Assembly (NCBI GenBank): GCA_964621445.1
Contig: CAZUNO010000005.1
Coordinates: 106,922-170,921, forward strand
Length of the DNA stretch: 64,000 bases
From: CAZUNO01 sp964621445 [NCBI: Candidatus Hadarchaeota archaeon]
GTDB taxonomy: Archaea > CAYQAE01 > CAYVLA01
Direction: 5' to 3'
The translations under genes and the position numbers were made by a program. The number at the start of each line of letters is the position of its first letter. Within the stretch, counting starts at the first letter, position 1. Under the pieces are notes generated by a model. That model was not told the DNA's origin, searched no databases, and saw only the letters and a list, made by a program, of their open reading frames with translations. This document shows positions 34,840 through 44,210 of the stretch, piece by piece.

Positions 34840-36075
34840 TTGAGATCATTAACTTGGGCCCATACACAGGCTTTTATCCTCCTGCTGTCCATCCTATTAT
34901 TTTTGCTATCTCCGGTAGATTGCAAGGAATTGAAGAGGGACCCGGAGACCGGAATGATCCGCGTCCTCTACATAGGGGCACCCTTCATGACCAGTCCCTA
35001 TCAAAATTTCAGGATGGACCCCCTTCTTATACCAACTCCCATACAGGCAAATCAGTACGCATTGCCCATGTCCTGGGTGAAGAAGGCCATGAGAGTATAT
35101 ATGCCCAGAACCCTGGAGTCCATGGTCTCTGAGTATGACGTGATCGGTATCGATGATGCAAGCTGGGCCGTATTCAGGTCAAAGACCATTTATTGGATGT
35201 CACAGGGATGCACTGATGCAGGCATGGGCATGTTTATGGCGGGCGGTTTTGAGTCCTTTGGCGGAAACGTTGGCTTTCCCTCCTGGGGAGACACCGTGCT
35301 TAGCGAGGTAATGCCCGTGGAGTGCATAAGGGGTCAGTACCTTGAGTCCGGTCCCAATGTGGTTACCGACTTCGATGACCCCCTTATCAGCAGCCTTCCC
35401 TGGGATGATTACTCCAGGTACTCGGTGTTCTGTGGATACAATCTGCTAAGTACAAAGCAACAAGCCCACGAGATCTCGCATATACGCAAGAGCAGCGGCA
35501 ACCATCCCTGTTGGGTCTGGTGGGATGTTGGAAAGGGGCGTTTCTTCGCCTCTGCCGGTGGATTTCGGGGCGTATCGGGTTGGTGCCAATTCTATAACTG
35601 GGATCACTACTCGGACTTCGTATGCAACCTGCAGTATTTTCTTGCCGGGTTAACTCCTCCCTCAGATCTGGAACTACTTGATGCAACCAGAGCCGCCTTT
35701 GAGGATGTATACAATCAAAGACAAATTTTGATATCCACCCTAGATTTCATAGCCAAATTCAACGCAGATACCCGGAAGGCGGATCTCAAGGTCGAGGAAG
35801 CTCTCAATTCACTGGAAAAGGCCAGGGAAAGCTTTGCTGATCTTGAACTCTCCAGGAGCAAGGAGCTGGCCGAGATTTCATATGAAAAGCTAGAGGAGGC
35901 TTACCATCTCGCTCTTGGGGCCAAGGACGATGCCATTTTTTGGATATTCGTTACGGAATGGCTAGTGGTGTCCGGAACCAGCATGGTATGCGCATTCGTA
36001 ATATGGACCCTCATGGTTCGCAGAAGACTTTACAAGGAGACTGGAATAACCAGAGGAGGGCACAGAATTGCCTGA
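34840..36075 (+). CDS. Amidotransferase-like surface protein with coiled coil and C-terminal membrane tail (paralogue A)
   Basis: A 411-residue protein. The preferred start is TTG 34840 after the previous stop, giving a signal segment AFILLLSILLFLLSPVDC; a longer frame from 34771 overlaps the upstream gene. The next 240 residues resemble the class-I glutamine-amidotransferase-like fold (MIRVLYIGAPF, then MFMAGGFESFGG, then GDTVLSEVMPVE) but have no recognisable catalytic triad. A coiled coil (about 290-365) leads to a C-terminal helix with the distinctive tail IWTLMVRRRLYKETGITR. The gene at 40077 has the same tail (IWALMIRRKLYREAGVTR), so the two are paralogues. Confidence 0.72.
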   Translation: MRSLTWAHTQAFILLLSILLFLLSPVDCKELKRDPETGMIRVLYIGAPFMTSPYQNFRMDPLLIPTPIQANQYALPMSWVKKAMRVYMPRTLESMVSEYDVIGIDDASWAVFRSKTIYWMSQGCTDAGMGMFMAGGFESFGGNVGFPSWGDTVLSEVMPVECIRGQYLESGPNVVTDFDDPLISSLPWDDYSRYSVFCGYNLLSTKQQAHEISHIRKSSGNHPCWVWWDVGKGRFFASAGGFRGVSGWCQFYNWDHYSDFVCNLQYFLAGLTPPSDLELLDATRAAFEDVYNQRQILISTLDFIAKFNADTRKADLKVEEALNSLEKARESFADLELSRSKELAEISYEKLEEAYHLALGAKDDAIFWIFVTEWLVVSGTSMVCAFVIWTLMVRRRLYKETGITRGGHRIA

Positions 36076-36895
36076 CCGGAGGCTCATCGGCCTTTTGGCC
36101 ATCGCTCTGGTGGTGTCCACGATATTGGTAGGGGTAATGTTCAGTGTGGAACCAGAGGATGATATCCAGTTCCTGGCCTCAAGGATGCCCAAGGTTATTC
36201 GATGCTCTGAGCAGGCGGAGAGGACCCACTCAGTTGACTTCATGGTTACCAGGGAAACGCCACTGGCCATCGTACGCTGCATGATGTTGGTCAAACGCCC
36301 GGACCTACCCCGGGAGCAATCATGGACGGACATGGGATTGGAAGCCAGAGAAAAGATAGAGAGTTTCCTCACCCAGTTTGAGGAAAGACTTTCCATTTCT
36401 CCCATATACCGGCGCTACTTGATAGAGGACGCCTCGGGTTTAAAGTACGAGGTTATGGATATCAGCAGGACACTGGAAGCTCTGGGAGGGAGCAACGCCT
36501 TGGGTAACTGCTTTTCCGTCTATGCCTTCCGGGAGGATGCAAATGGCGATATCTCCTTCTATCGTGGCAAGAGGGATTTCTTCTTCAATGGAGATAAGAC
36601 CCTGAAAAAGATAGAATACTCCTACTCTGGTAAAACCAGGACCTACGTCTCTGGTCTCGATAATGAAGGTACAGAAATGCCAATGGCCCAGGCCCCGCCT
36701 GGAAGGATCAAGATCGGGAATATGACATCGGGAGACCGATTCCACCTGGAGGTAGTATTTGACACCCAAAACTTCCCTCCCTACGCCATTATCTCCGAGA
36801 CACCTTACTGTCATAAAGGCACAATGAGAATAATCACCATACAAACCGGCGAGGAGGATCCGGCGATAAAAATTGACTTCACCGAGCCAGATTAA
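36068..36895 (+). CDS. Signal-anchored surface protein of unknown function
   Basis: A 275-residue protein with an N-terminal membrane anchor (about 6-25, LIGLLAIALVVSTILVGVMF) and an exported beta-rich domain that I do not recognise. TTG 36068 overlaps the end of the amidotransferase-like gene by 8 nt. The next gene begins before this one ends, so the four genes 33702-38138 are one unit. Cys45, Cys70 and others might form disulfides. No motif indicates an activity. Confidence 0.6.
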   Translation: MPDRRLIGLLAIALVVSTILVGVMFSVEPEDDIQFLASRMPKVIRCSEQAERTHSVDFMVTRETPLAIVRCMMLVKRPDLPREQSWTDMGLEAREKIESFLTQFEERLSISPIYRRYLIEDASGLKYEVMDISRTLEALGGSNALGNCFSVYAFREDANGDISFYRGKRDFFFNGDKTLKKIEYSYSGKTRTYVSGLDNEGTEMPMAQAPPGRIKIGNMTSGDRFHLEVVFDTQNFPPYAIISETPYCHKGTMRIITIQTGEEDPAIKIDFTEPD

Positions 36896-38138
36896 CCACA
36901 GGAGCGGCAAGGAAATTCTCCCATATTGGAAATCAACCGAATACCTGATTCGGACGGGAATTATAGCATTGGTCCTTTTTCTAGCTGTCGAGGCTGCATC
37001 TGCCGCCGATAGTCAGGCCGTTTCCAGAGATCTATCATCTCAACTGCAAAGATATGGCCCAGGCAACCCCGAATCTGACCAGAGGAAGACGGCTTTGTTG
37101 AACCTTCACGGGTTCTTCATGAACGACACCCTAGAGGTCCCCAGGGAGATCACCAAGGGGTTCATATCCACCGCTCTATCCGAGATAGCAGGTTCCTCCA
37201 CACCCACTCCTAGCGTGTGGTATATCTGGAATATGGGTTATGTGGTTAAGACCAGGAACTACATATTGGGATTTGATCTACCCGAGGTACTGCTACAACC
37301 TCTTAATGAAGAACAGATAGGATTACTCGCCCAAAGTGTGGATTTCTTTTTCGTCTCTCATATGGATAAACCGCACAGGGACCTGGACATCGTATCGGAG
37401 ATGAGATCCTCGTCCAGCGTGGTGTGTCCTCAGGAGGTGGTCGAGAGTTTTGACCTGGTGGCCGATCGGGAATGCGAGGTTATCGGCATGGAAGCTGGTG
37501 GAAAGCTGAACCTCCAAGGGGTCCAGATTAGTGCCTATCCCGGCGATGATGGGCGAGGAACCCCCATGCGCTGCTTCCTGGTTCAATGCGACGATCTACA
37601 GGTACTCCATCTTGGCGATCAGCATTATGTTGAGGATTGGATGCAGGGCTTGGCCCCCGACGTGCTGATGATAGGACCTCTTGAGGAGTTTTCCTGGGTC
37701 ACCCAGGCGATCGAGGCGGTTAAGGCTGACTACATCCTTCCGGGAGGATTTTACGATATGTCACATCCAAAAAACACCTGGGATGGTTACCCTTATGCCT
37801 ATGACCTCAGGAACTCCACCGATCTCGAAGTGATACCCCTCTTCTTTGGGGAGAGATTCAAGCCAGCCCGACCCAGTGGAGATGCACCATTCCCGTATTT
37901 AATTGGTTTCTTGGCGGTCATTTTGGTGGGTGGAATTGGTGGCCTCCTGATCTATCACAGATATCCCGGCGGTCAGCGGGAAGAGGGTAAGATGAAGAAA
38001 GAGGAGATGAAGAAAGAGGAAACGGCATCCTGCCAAAAGAGGTATGTTGAGAAGCTCTGCCTGACCTGCAAGCATTATTCGCTTAAGGGAGGCCGTCCAT
38101 TCTGCAGGAAGTATGGATTCTACCTCCAGGAGGACTAG
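36873..38138 (+). CDS. Membrane-spanning metallo-beta-lactamase-fold-like protein with a degenerate metal site and Cys-rich tail
   Basis: A 421-residue protein. A signal anchor (about 24-45), an exported domain that reads like an MBL fold of the UlaG-like type (VWYIWNMGYVVKTRNYILGFDL, then FFFVSHMDKPHRD, then VLHLGDQH, then LPGGFYDMSHP), a membrane helix (about 350-370) and a cytoplasmic tail with the KMKKEEMKKEE repeat and CLTCKHYSLKGGRPFC. The usual HxHxDH metal motif reads H-M-D-K-P-H, so the second His and the Asp are lost. It may bind metal differently or be non-catalytic. TTG 36873 overlaps the previous gene by 23 nt and has a GGAGG 15 nt upstream. Confidence 0.65.
   Translation: MTSPSQINHRSGKEILPYWKSTEYLIRTGIIALVLFLAVEAASAADSQAVSRDLSSQLQRYGPGNPESDQRKTALLNLHGFFMNDTLEVPREITKGFISTALSEIAGSSTPTPSVWYIWNMGYVVKTRNYILGFDLPEVLLQPLNEEQIGLLAQSVDFFFVSHMDKPHRDLDIVSEMRSSSSVVCPQEVVESFDLVADRECEVIGMEAGGKLNLQGVQISAYPGDDGRGTPMRCFLVQCDDLQVLHLGDQHYVEDWMQGLAPDVLMIGPLEEFSWVTQAIEAVKADYILPGGFYDMSHPKNTWDGYPYAYDLRNSTDLEVIPLFFGERFKPARPSGDAPFPYLIGFLAVILVGGIGGLLIYHRYPGGQREEGKMKKEEMKKEETASCQKRYVEKLCLTCKHYSLKGGRPFCRKYGFYLQED
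37992..38021 (+). repeat. Two-copy 15-bp tandem repeat inside the MBL-like gene
   Basis: ATGAAGAAAGAGGAG (37992-38006) is followed by ATGAAGAAAGAGGAA (38007-38021), encoding MKKEE twice in the charged linker just inside the membrane. One base differs, so the duplication is recent or under length constraint. Confidence 0.7.
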
Positions 38139-38154
38139 CGCTCTGGGAAGGGAA

Positions 38155-39192
38155 TCAAATCTCCTGGGCTGCCTGATTTAAAGCATTGTATATTGGGGCC
38201 ACCTTTTCGATCTCAAAGGGATCAAACTTGGCTGAAGATGCCGCATATATCCAGACGTGTCGGTAGGCCTCGAAGAGCCGCTCGAATATGGGAACGAAAT
38301 CGTCTGCCATCCTCCAGGGAGGATCGGGACCGGCGTAATCCCTCATCCAGCCATTTAACTCACCACAATCCCTATAGGGAGCCACGGTTCCGCCCAGCTG
38401 GAAGGCACCCTTGAATCTATCCATCAGGGGGCGGGCCATGGTTTCCTGTTTTGCGATTTTATCTTCCAACTCACCTATGGACTCAAAATAATATCCTATT
38501 GCCGTTTCTCCCCCGTCAATCACCACAACGTCCATATCGTCCTCCAGAATTTTTTCCAGGAATCCTGGATTAACGTAGTTTACGGTTCTGGTCAGCCCCT
38601 TGCCTTCAGGTGTCCGGTATTTTTCCCGGTAGGGATCGAAGAAGAGCTGCCAGATCTTTGCCGCTGGATATTCCTCTCCAGTGATAACAGCCATCTCCCG
38701 ACCCAGATCCCGTAGTGATGCCAGGACCGTCTCCAGGTCCTCGTTCCTCCTCTCGGCGACCCAGGCCGGGTTGTATGCATCTTTGTTGTTATATACCTCA
38801 AAATCCGCCACAATGCCAGGTGAGCCCATTTCCCTGGCCAGACGAAGTGCCAGTCTCCAGGTGGAAAGGAAATCGCTCCTAGTCCCCATCTGATCATCGA
38901 GGTCCGGACCTCTAATACCGGAGAAAAAGGGTCCTCCCTTTCCTCGTTTCTCCCCTCCCACCAACCTGTTGATAAATACCCAAGGCCAGATGTCGAGGTT
39001 GTCCTGGCCGATAACATCGATCGTGGATGCGTATTCGCTGTATTCGGGTATCTCTTCCGTGGAGTAGGCGGAAATGATCGCCGATGCTGCTCCATCAAAT
39101 GGAGTTTGCTCAATTTGGTGAACATCTTTCCTTTCCCAATCTGACAACAGAGGGTTTCTGAAACTCACCAATAGTAGATGCTCCGGTCGCAA
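38155..39192 (-). CDS. Putative TIM-barrel protein of unknown function
   Basis: A 345-residue cytoplasmic protein starting at ATG 39192. Regular hydrophobic strands alternate with helices, for instance HLLLVSFRNPL, GIVADFEVYNN, EMAVITGEEYP, MDVVVIDGGETAIGYYFES and HVWIYAASSAKF, as in (beta/alpha)8 enzymes. VADFEVYNN and VIDGGETAIGY place acidic residues after strands, as in glycosidases. I cannot assign a family. Together with the aldolase and paralogue B (40077), it forms a leftward operon that mirrors the rightward group 33702-38138. Confidence 0.6.
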   Translation of the reverse strand: MRPEHLLLVSFRNPLLSDWERKDVHQIEQTPFDGAASAIISAYSTEEIPEYSEYASTIDVIGQDNLDIWPWVFINRLVGGEKRGKGGPFFSGIRGPDLDDQMGTRSDFLSTWRLALRLAREMGSPGIVADFEVYNNKDAYNPAWVAERRNEDLETVLASLRDLGREMAVITGEEYPAAKIWQLFFDPYREKYRTPEGKGLTRTVNYVNPGFLEKILEDDMDVVVIDGGETAIGYYFESIGELEDKIAKQETMARPLMDRFKGAFQLGGTVAPYRDCGELNGWMRDYAGPDPPWRMADDFVPIFERLFEAYRHVWIYAASSAKFDPFEIEKVAPIYNALNQAAQEI

Positions 39193-39274
39193 GGTTTTAC
39201 CCTCCGGAATTGTGGTTTTCTATCTCTAATCTATTATCCCTGACGCGATGATCAAAAATCGGAAGTTTTCGCCT

Positions 39275-40033
39275 TCATAGCCTTTCCTTTACCTTTTCCA
39301 AAGCGGAGAGGGCACTCCTTTCCATGAAAGATGCATCGTTATCGATTGCGCAGAACCTGAAACCTCTTCCTAGCGCATCGCATATGGTATCGTTAGTGCA
39401 GTGCATTCCGGGGGCTATCCCGTTGCTCTCACAAACCTCAACCACACGGTCCAGAGTGCCCTGGAATTCGTCATCTTCCCATGGAGGAGGGGTGCCAAAC
39501 CCCAGGTTCACGGATAGGTCCCAGGGGCCGATAAAACAGGCATCGATTCCGGGGACTGAGGCAATGGAATCGAGGTTCTTCAGTCCATATCGCGTCTCGA
39601 TCATGACCACCACCATTATCTCCTGGTTCGCGGTTTGGACGTAATCAGGGTCACGTAGTCTCGCCCTTCTTGGGCCGACTCCCCTTATGCCCTCCGGCGG
39701 GTACCGACAGGCCTTGACCGCTTCCTCTGCCTCACTTCTCGATGATATCATGGGCACGATTATGCCATATGACCCAATATCCAGGATGCGTTTGATTAGC
39801 ACCGGATCATTCCACCTCAGCCTTACTAGAGGCACGCATTCCGCTGAATATGACATGGCCTGCATCATGGTTTGAACCGTTTCAAGACTCATCGGGCTGT
39901 GCTCTATATCAAATGTCAACCAGTCAAACCCTAGATCGGCCAGCCTTTCAGATACATCTGGATGACCGATTCCAACCCAGGTACCCAGGGAGACCTTCCC
40001 AGAATTCAGCTTGGCCTTAACCGGGTTCCTCAT
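39275..40033 (-). CDS. HpcH/HpaI-type class II 2-keto-3-deoxy-sugar-acid aldolase
   Basis: A 252-residue metal-dependent aldolase that splits 2-keto-3-deoxy acids (such as 2-keto-3-deoxy-L-rhamnonate or 4-hydroxy-2-oxoheptanedioate) into pyruvate and an aldehyde. DIEHSPMS contains the catalytic His; PPEGIRGVGPRRAR the substrate loop; MIETRYGLKNLDSIASVPGIDACFIGPWDLSVNLG the metal-binding Glu and Asp. Specificity is not deducible. ATG 40033, leftward, shared with the neighbouring TIM-barrel gene and paralogue B. Confidence 0.9.
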   Translation of the reverse strand: MRNPVKAKLNSGKVSLGTWVGIGHPDVSERLADLGFDWLTFDIEHSPMSLETVQTMMQAMSYSAECVPLVRLRWNDPVLIKRILDIGSYGIIVPMISSRSEAEEAVKACRYPPEGIRGVGPRRARLRDPDYVQTANQEIMVVVMIETRYGLKNLDSIASVPGIDACFIGPWDLSVNLGFGTPPPWEDDEFQGTLDRVVEVCESNGIAPGMHCTNDTICDALGRGFRFCAIDNDASFMERSALSALEKVKERL

Positions 40034-40076
40034 AGCAGGTGATAATTTGGAGCGGTCTTTTCAAGCTTTCCCTATC

Positions 40077-41330
40077 TCAGTAATCGGTTCTCTGACTTTC
40101 GCTTCTGGTTACTCCGGCCTCTCGGTACAACTTCCGCCTGATCATCAGGGCCCAGATAACTCCACCGGTTATGAGAGAGGTGGCTGCTACCGCAAGCCAC
40201 TCGGCAACATAGACCCAGAGCAAAGCCTGGTCCTTCAGCTTCATGGCATCCTCGGCGAGCATATTTAGCTGCTGGATCACTGACTCCATCTGGGAATATG
40301 CCTGGTCAAACTCCGTTCTCATGTAGAGGTCGTCGGCCAGATCCTTTTCATCGTCCAACTCCTCCAACTTCTCGTATATATCTGCCGTGTTGGCCCCGAA
40401 TTTCTCGGCGAAGTCAAAAACCGATATCACCGCTGACTTTTCCTGTTGATAATAAACAAGCCGGTCCCTCAAAACATGAACTTTCATTCCATCGTCGGGA
40501 AGCTTTCTATGGTCCCCTCTCCATATGACGTTGGTGATGATGTCTATGGCGAAGGGGTTCTCATTCGTTCGCCAGAAATCATCATAGACCATGTCCATGA
40601 AGGTAAAGGTGATAGCTTCACCGTACTCCCACTCAAATATATGGGGCGTGAAACCCGGTCGGGGGGACCCGATTTCCTTTAATCCACTCCTGATCCAGGT
40701 GTGAACCTTGGACCCGGGCTTAGGAATCGTGGGAAGCCCACCATAGCTCGGAAATAGCTTTTCCAGCTGTTCCTCGAAGGGCCATGCGACCGGAGGTAAG
40801 CTCTGATCGTCCTCAACTACCAGGGGGCCACTGGGCCAGAAGGCCTGTTTTCCATAGACATCACACCTGGTGACCGCATATGCGTCATTGGGGAAGGCCT
40901 CGGAGAGAATGCTATCTGCCCAGGGCCCTGACCACCATGGTTGCATGCTCATAACGGATCGAGTATTCACCCCTCCAAGACCGTGCTCCTCCATTGCCTC
41001 GTACATCCATTCGGCCTTCTGATCGCTAATGAACTTCATATCGACCTGTGCCAGAAATAGAAAATCAAAGGTCAGAAGGCTATCAAAGGTCCTAGGAAAA
41101 TAGACCCTCATAAGGCGCCTCACGTCACTGGGGGTCACGTCCCCGGAAGCTCGGGTAGGGACTATTAGGCCGTCGATGGAAGGCTCAATAAGAATCCAAT
41201 TCTTAACATGGGGCATACCAGCGGCCTTCCCTGTCCCGATGATTTGAACCGGTTCCATGGGCTCCTGACCAGCACAAATAGGAAATAGTACCAGTATTAT
41301 GACCGCTAGAACCTGCTTTTTATGCAACAT
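40077..41330 (-). CDS. Amidotransferase-like surface protein with coiled coil and C-terminal membrane tail (paralogue B)
   Basis: A 417-residue exported protein with a signal peptide (about 6-21, VLAVIILVLFPICAG), an extracytoplasmic domain (about 25-290), a coiled coil (about 300-380, around EKLEELDDEKDLADDLY) and a C-terminal helix (about 375-400). The tail IWALMIRRKLYREAGVTR matches that of paralogue A (34840), and both carry RVYxPRT(F/L) followed by D-containing strands. A class-I amidotransferase-like fold is inferred from paralogue A. It may be a non-catalytic sugar or glycan sensor. ATG 41330 is 5 nt behind a GGAGG site. Confidence 0.7.
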   Translation of the reverse strand: MLHKKQVLAVIILVLFPICAGQEPMEPVQIIGTGKAAGMPHVKNWILIEPSIDGLIVPTRASGDVTPSDVRRLMRVYFPRTFDSLLTFDFLFLAQVDMKFISDQKAEWMYEAMEEHGLGGVNTRSVMSMQPWWSGPWADSILSEAFPNDAYAVTRCDVYGKQAFWPSGPLVVEDDQSLPPVAWPFEEQLEKLFPSYGGLPTIPKPGSKVHTWIRSGLKEIGSPRPGFTPHIFEWEYGEAITFTFMDMVYDDFWRTNENPFAIDIITNVIWRGDHRKLPDDGMKVHVLRDRLVYYQQEKSAVISVFDFAEKFGANTADIYEKLEELDDEKDLADDLYMRTEFDQAYSQMESVIQQLNMLAEDAMKLKDQALLWVYVAEWLAVAATSLITGGVIWALMIRRKLYREAGVTRSESQRTDY

Positions 41331-41433
41331 ATCGCCTCCTAATTGAGACTTAATATTTCTTGTGTCCTTATCCCTTACCTAGGGATCGGGGTTCAGGCGC
41401 TTACCGATTTGAGGGATAGCCAGGTAGACATTT

Positions 41434-42471
41434 ATGTCTGGATGGAATTCTGAGAAGAGATCGATCGGAGGAGATTCGAAGTTGTTAGAGGTCGGAGTAG
41501 TTGGAATGGGTGGAATCGGCAACACACATGCCGATGTCTACGCTGAAAACGAATCGGTAAATCTTACCGCAGTGTGTGACTTGGTCAAGGATAAGGCAGA
41601 TTCTGCTGCCTCCCGATTAGGGGTGACGGCATATTACGATCTGTCGGATATGCTGAACAAGGAGAGTCTCGATATTGTTAGCGTGACAACTGCGGGAGTG
41701 GAGAACGGTTCACATCATTATGAGCCGGTTATGGATGCCCTGAGATCGGAGGTACATGTACTTTGCGAGAAGCCGCTGTCAAATGATCTGGAGAATGCAA
41801 GGGAAATGGTGCAGGAAGCCCGGAGCAGGGGTCTTTACCTGGGCACAAACCTTAATCACCGCTTCGTTCCCGCAGCGAGAAGGGCCAAGAAGTATGTGGA
41901 GGATGGAGAATTGGGGGACCTGCTGTTCATCAACATGGCGCTGTGGATAGATAATCCCAATGACACCACTCCTTTCTTCCACCTCAGGGCCCTCCATCCG
42001 CATTCCGTCGATGTAATGAGGTATTTCTGTGGAGATGTGAAGAAGGTCCAGGCCTTCTTAACCAAGCCCTCCGAGAGGAAGAACTGGTCCAATGCCCAGA
42101 TTAACATGCAATTCGCCAACGGCTGTATTGGACACCTCACCGGGAGCTATGACATGTCCGGAAACCATCCCATAGAGAGATGTGAAGTGGCAGGCACCGG
42201 CGGTAGATTCATCATTGAGAACGTCTTCGAGAGACTGATATTCATGCCCAGGCGGCGACCGGAGAGGATCGTTTACCCGAACAACATCTTTGGTGGAATA
42301 GGGGGCTTCCGGGACACCTTCAAGAACAGAATAGACCGCTTCGTTGAGCAGGTAGAGAGTGGAGCTGACCCTGAGGATATCGAAGCCTCTGGAGCGGATG
42401 GACTGGCGGCGCAGACGATAATCGAAGGTGCCATACGTTCATTCCAGGAAGAAACAATCGTAAGTATCTAG
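41434..42471 (+). CDS. Gfo/Idh/MocA family NAD(P)-dependent oxidoreductase
   Basis: A 345-residue sugar or polyol dehydrogenase. The Rossmann motif GVVGMGGIGNTHADV (starting about residue 22), the LCEKPLSND block with its Lys and Pro, and HLRALHPHSVDVMRYF with the catalytic His are visible. The first 20 residues (MSGWNSEKRSIGGDSKLL) are outside the usual fold, and TTG 41482, which starts directly before the nucleotide-binding strand, is an alternative start. It is followed by the nitrilase gene after 6 nt. The substrate is unknown. Confidence 0.9.
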   Translation: MSGWNSEKRSIGGDSKLLEVGVVGMGGIGNTHADVYAENESVNLTAVCDLVKDKADSAASRLGVTAYYDLSDMLNKESLDIVSVTTAGVENGSHHYEPVMDALRSEVHVLCEKPLSNDLENAREMVQEARSRGLYLGTNLNHRFVPAARRAKKYVEDGELGDLLFINMALWIDNPNDTTPFFHLRALHPHSVDVMRYFCGDVKKVQAFLTKPSERKNWSNAQINMQFANGCIGHLTGSYDMSGNHPIERCEVAGTGGRFIIENVFERLIFMPRRRPERIVYPNNIFGGIGGFRDTFKNRIDRFVEQVESGADPEDIEASGADGLAAQTIIEGAIRSFQEETIVSI

Positions 42472-42477
42472 AGGGTT

Positions 42478-43341
42478 TTGGCCTTGAAGGATTGCAGGAT
42501 CGCCGCGGTACAGATGAATGCCCCTCTTGGCAAGATAGAGGATAACCTGTCATCCATTGAGACCTGGGCAAGAAAGGCTCAGGAGCAAGATGTAGACTTA
42601 GTGGTCTTTCCCGAGCTATCAATCACAGGACACTGGTGTAGCGAGGACTCCTGGAAGGCATCCCAGCCTTTACCGGATGGAGATGCCTCAATGCGGATCG
42701 CGGATCTGGCCCAGGAACTGGATATCTACATATCAGTGGGAATCGGCGAGCGCGAAAAGGGAGTACAATACAATACCCAGGCCCTATTTGGTCCCCAGGG
42801 CTATTTAGGTAAACAGAGGAAGCTCCATATGTCCCGGGACGAATACTTCTACTACAGGACCGGCACCAAGATGCCCGTCCTGGAAACCGAGAAATGCCGG
42901 CTGGGAACCGTGATATGTTATGACAACGTGTTTCCCGAGGTTCCCAGGATCCTGGCAATAAAGGGGGCAGAGGTCATTCTCGCTCCGCATGCCTCCAGGT
43001 TTGGCAGATGGGACCAGATGAAACCCCAGCAAAGGGTTGCAGATCAAAAGGCATATTTCCGAAAGGCCTACACCTCCCGGGCCTTGGACAATGGGGTCTT
43101 CTATGTTGTGGTCAACCAGGCCGGAAAAGCAGGCAAGGATACCAACCACGCCGGTGGAATAATGATAATTGACCCCCAGGGAGAGGTTATCGAGGAATCC
43201 AAGACGGACAAGATCGAACCCGAGATGGTTACCGTCGAATTGAAGGCGAGTGTATTTGAGAAAAGACGATGTAGCCGATGCTTTAACCTCTCAATCCGGA
43301 GGCCTGAAATATACGGATGGTTGACTAAGAGCACGGATTGA
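42478..43341 (+). CDS. Carbon-nitrogen hydrolase (nitrilase superfamily)
   Basis: A 287-residue amidase or carbamoylase of the nitrilase superfamily. The catalytic triad is Glu in VVFPELSITGH, Lys in QRKLHMSRDE and Cys in GTVICYDNVFPEV. Length and strand pattern fit N-carbamoyl-amino-acid or putrescine amidases. Start TTG 42478 has GAGGG just upstream and yields the conserved IAAVQMNA strand. Downstream of the Gfo/Idh gene in the same operon. Confidence 0.92.
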   Translation: MALKDCRIAAVQMNAPLGKIEDNLSSIETWARKAQEQDVDLVVFPELSITGHWCSEDSWKASQPLPDGDASMRIADLAQELDIYISVGIGEREKGVQYNTQALFGPQGYLGKQRKLHMSRDEYFYYRTGTKMPVLETEKCRLGTVICYDNVFPEVPRILAIKGAEVILAPHASRFGRWDQMKPQQRVADQKAYFRKAYTSRALDNGVFYVVVNQAGKAGKDTNHAGGIMIIDPQGEVIEESKTDKIEPEMVTVELKASVFEKRRCSRCFNLSIRRPEIYGWLTKSTD

Positions 43342-43353
43342 GGAGATTCCCAT

Positions 43354-44088
43354 CTAGGCCGGGAAGAGTATCACCGATAAAATGCCGGTGATGAATATGC
43401 CGTCAAATGTCCCGGCTCCGCCAATGCTGACCATTGGGGCTCCAAGTGACCGTATTCTTCCGAGATTCATGAGGTCGGCGCCCGCGAGAACCCCTATTAC
43501 CCCGGAGACATAGGCTATGGCCGCTGCATCCGCAAGTGGGAGTCCGATCAATTGGGTTGAGAGATAGGCCGATACCGCAGCCAGGATGGGTGGAATCAAT
43601 ACCGGAATCGAAATACCCATCCCGGGAATCGGTCTAGCAAGTTTGTTGCAGAGGAAGGCAACGAAAAAGGTGGCTCCAAAAAAACCAAGAATGGCCTCCG
43701 GAACCTTGAATACAAGGTAGAGACTTAGCAGGACGGGAACCACGCACCCGCCCAGATTCACCGCGATTTTCGTCTCCTGAATGACCTTCTCAACCGAGGG
43801 AACGGGGTATAGCATCCCCAAGATACCCGGTTTGAAGCGGACCTGTTCCACCTCGGATGTCACGGTGGTTAGAGGGATATTGACCATACTTCCCCCCAGA
43901 GACAGTAACAAAACGAGCATCACCCAGTGTGGCGGCAGCCCTAACTGCCTGAATGCGCCCCCGGCAGCCGTTAAAAGCAGGATGAAGAAAAGGAATAGTG
44001 AAATGAAGAAGAGTATAATCATATAGGGAGCTACAACTGGCGGTTTCGCCATGGAAGGAAGCCGCAATTGATCTACATCCACCGTCAA
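43354..44088 (-). CDS. DUF1614 family membrane protein
   Basis: A 244-residue polytopic archaeal protein of unknown function. Seven or eight hydrophobic segments, the first at about 22-44. The recurring blocks GGSMVNIPLTTV, GGCVVPVLLSLYL and SGVIGVLAGADLMNLGRI plus VSIGGAGTFDGIFITGILSVIL match DUF1614. It is convergent with the nitrilase gene. A transport function is possible but not shown by any motif. Confidence 0.85.
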   Translation of the reverse strand: MTVDVDQLRLPSMAKPPVVAPYMIILFFISLFLFFILLLTAAGGAFRQLGLPPHWVMLVLLLSLGGSMVNIPLTTVTSEVEQVRFKPGILGMLYPVPSVEKVIQETKIAVNLGGCVVPVLLSLYLVFKVPEAILGFFGATFFVAFLCNKLARPIPGMGISIPVLIPPILAAVSAYLSTQLIGLPLADAAAIAYVSGVIGVLAGADLMNLGRIRSLGAPMVSIGGAGTFDGIFITGILSVILFPA

Positions 44089-44210
44089 CCCACCATTTTC
44101 CCTTTCATAGATGTTACCAAAAATTCAGGGAAATCCCATGAGACCCATGAAATCGATAAGATTTCGATAACCTTTTTCATCATGCATATTGAGTTCTTAA
44201 CGGTGATTAC

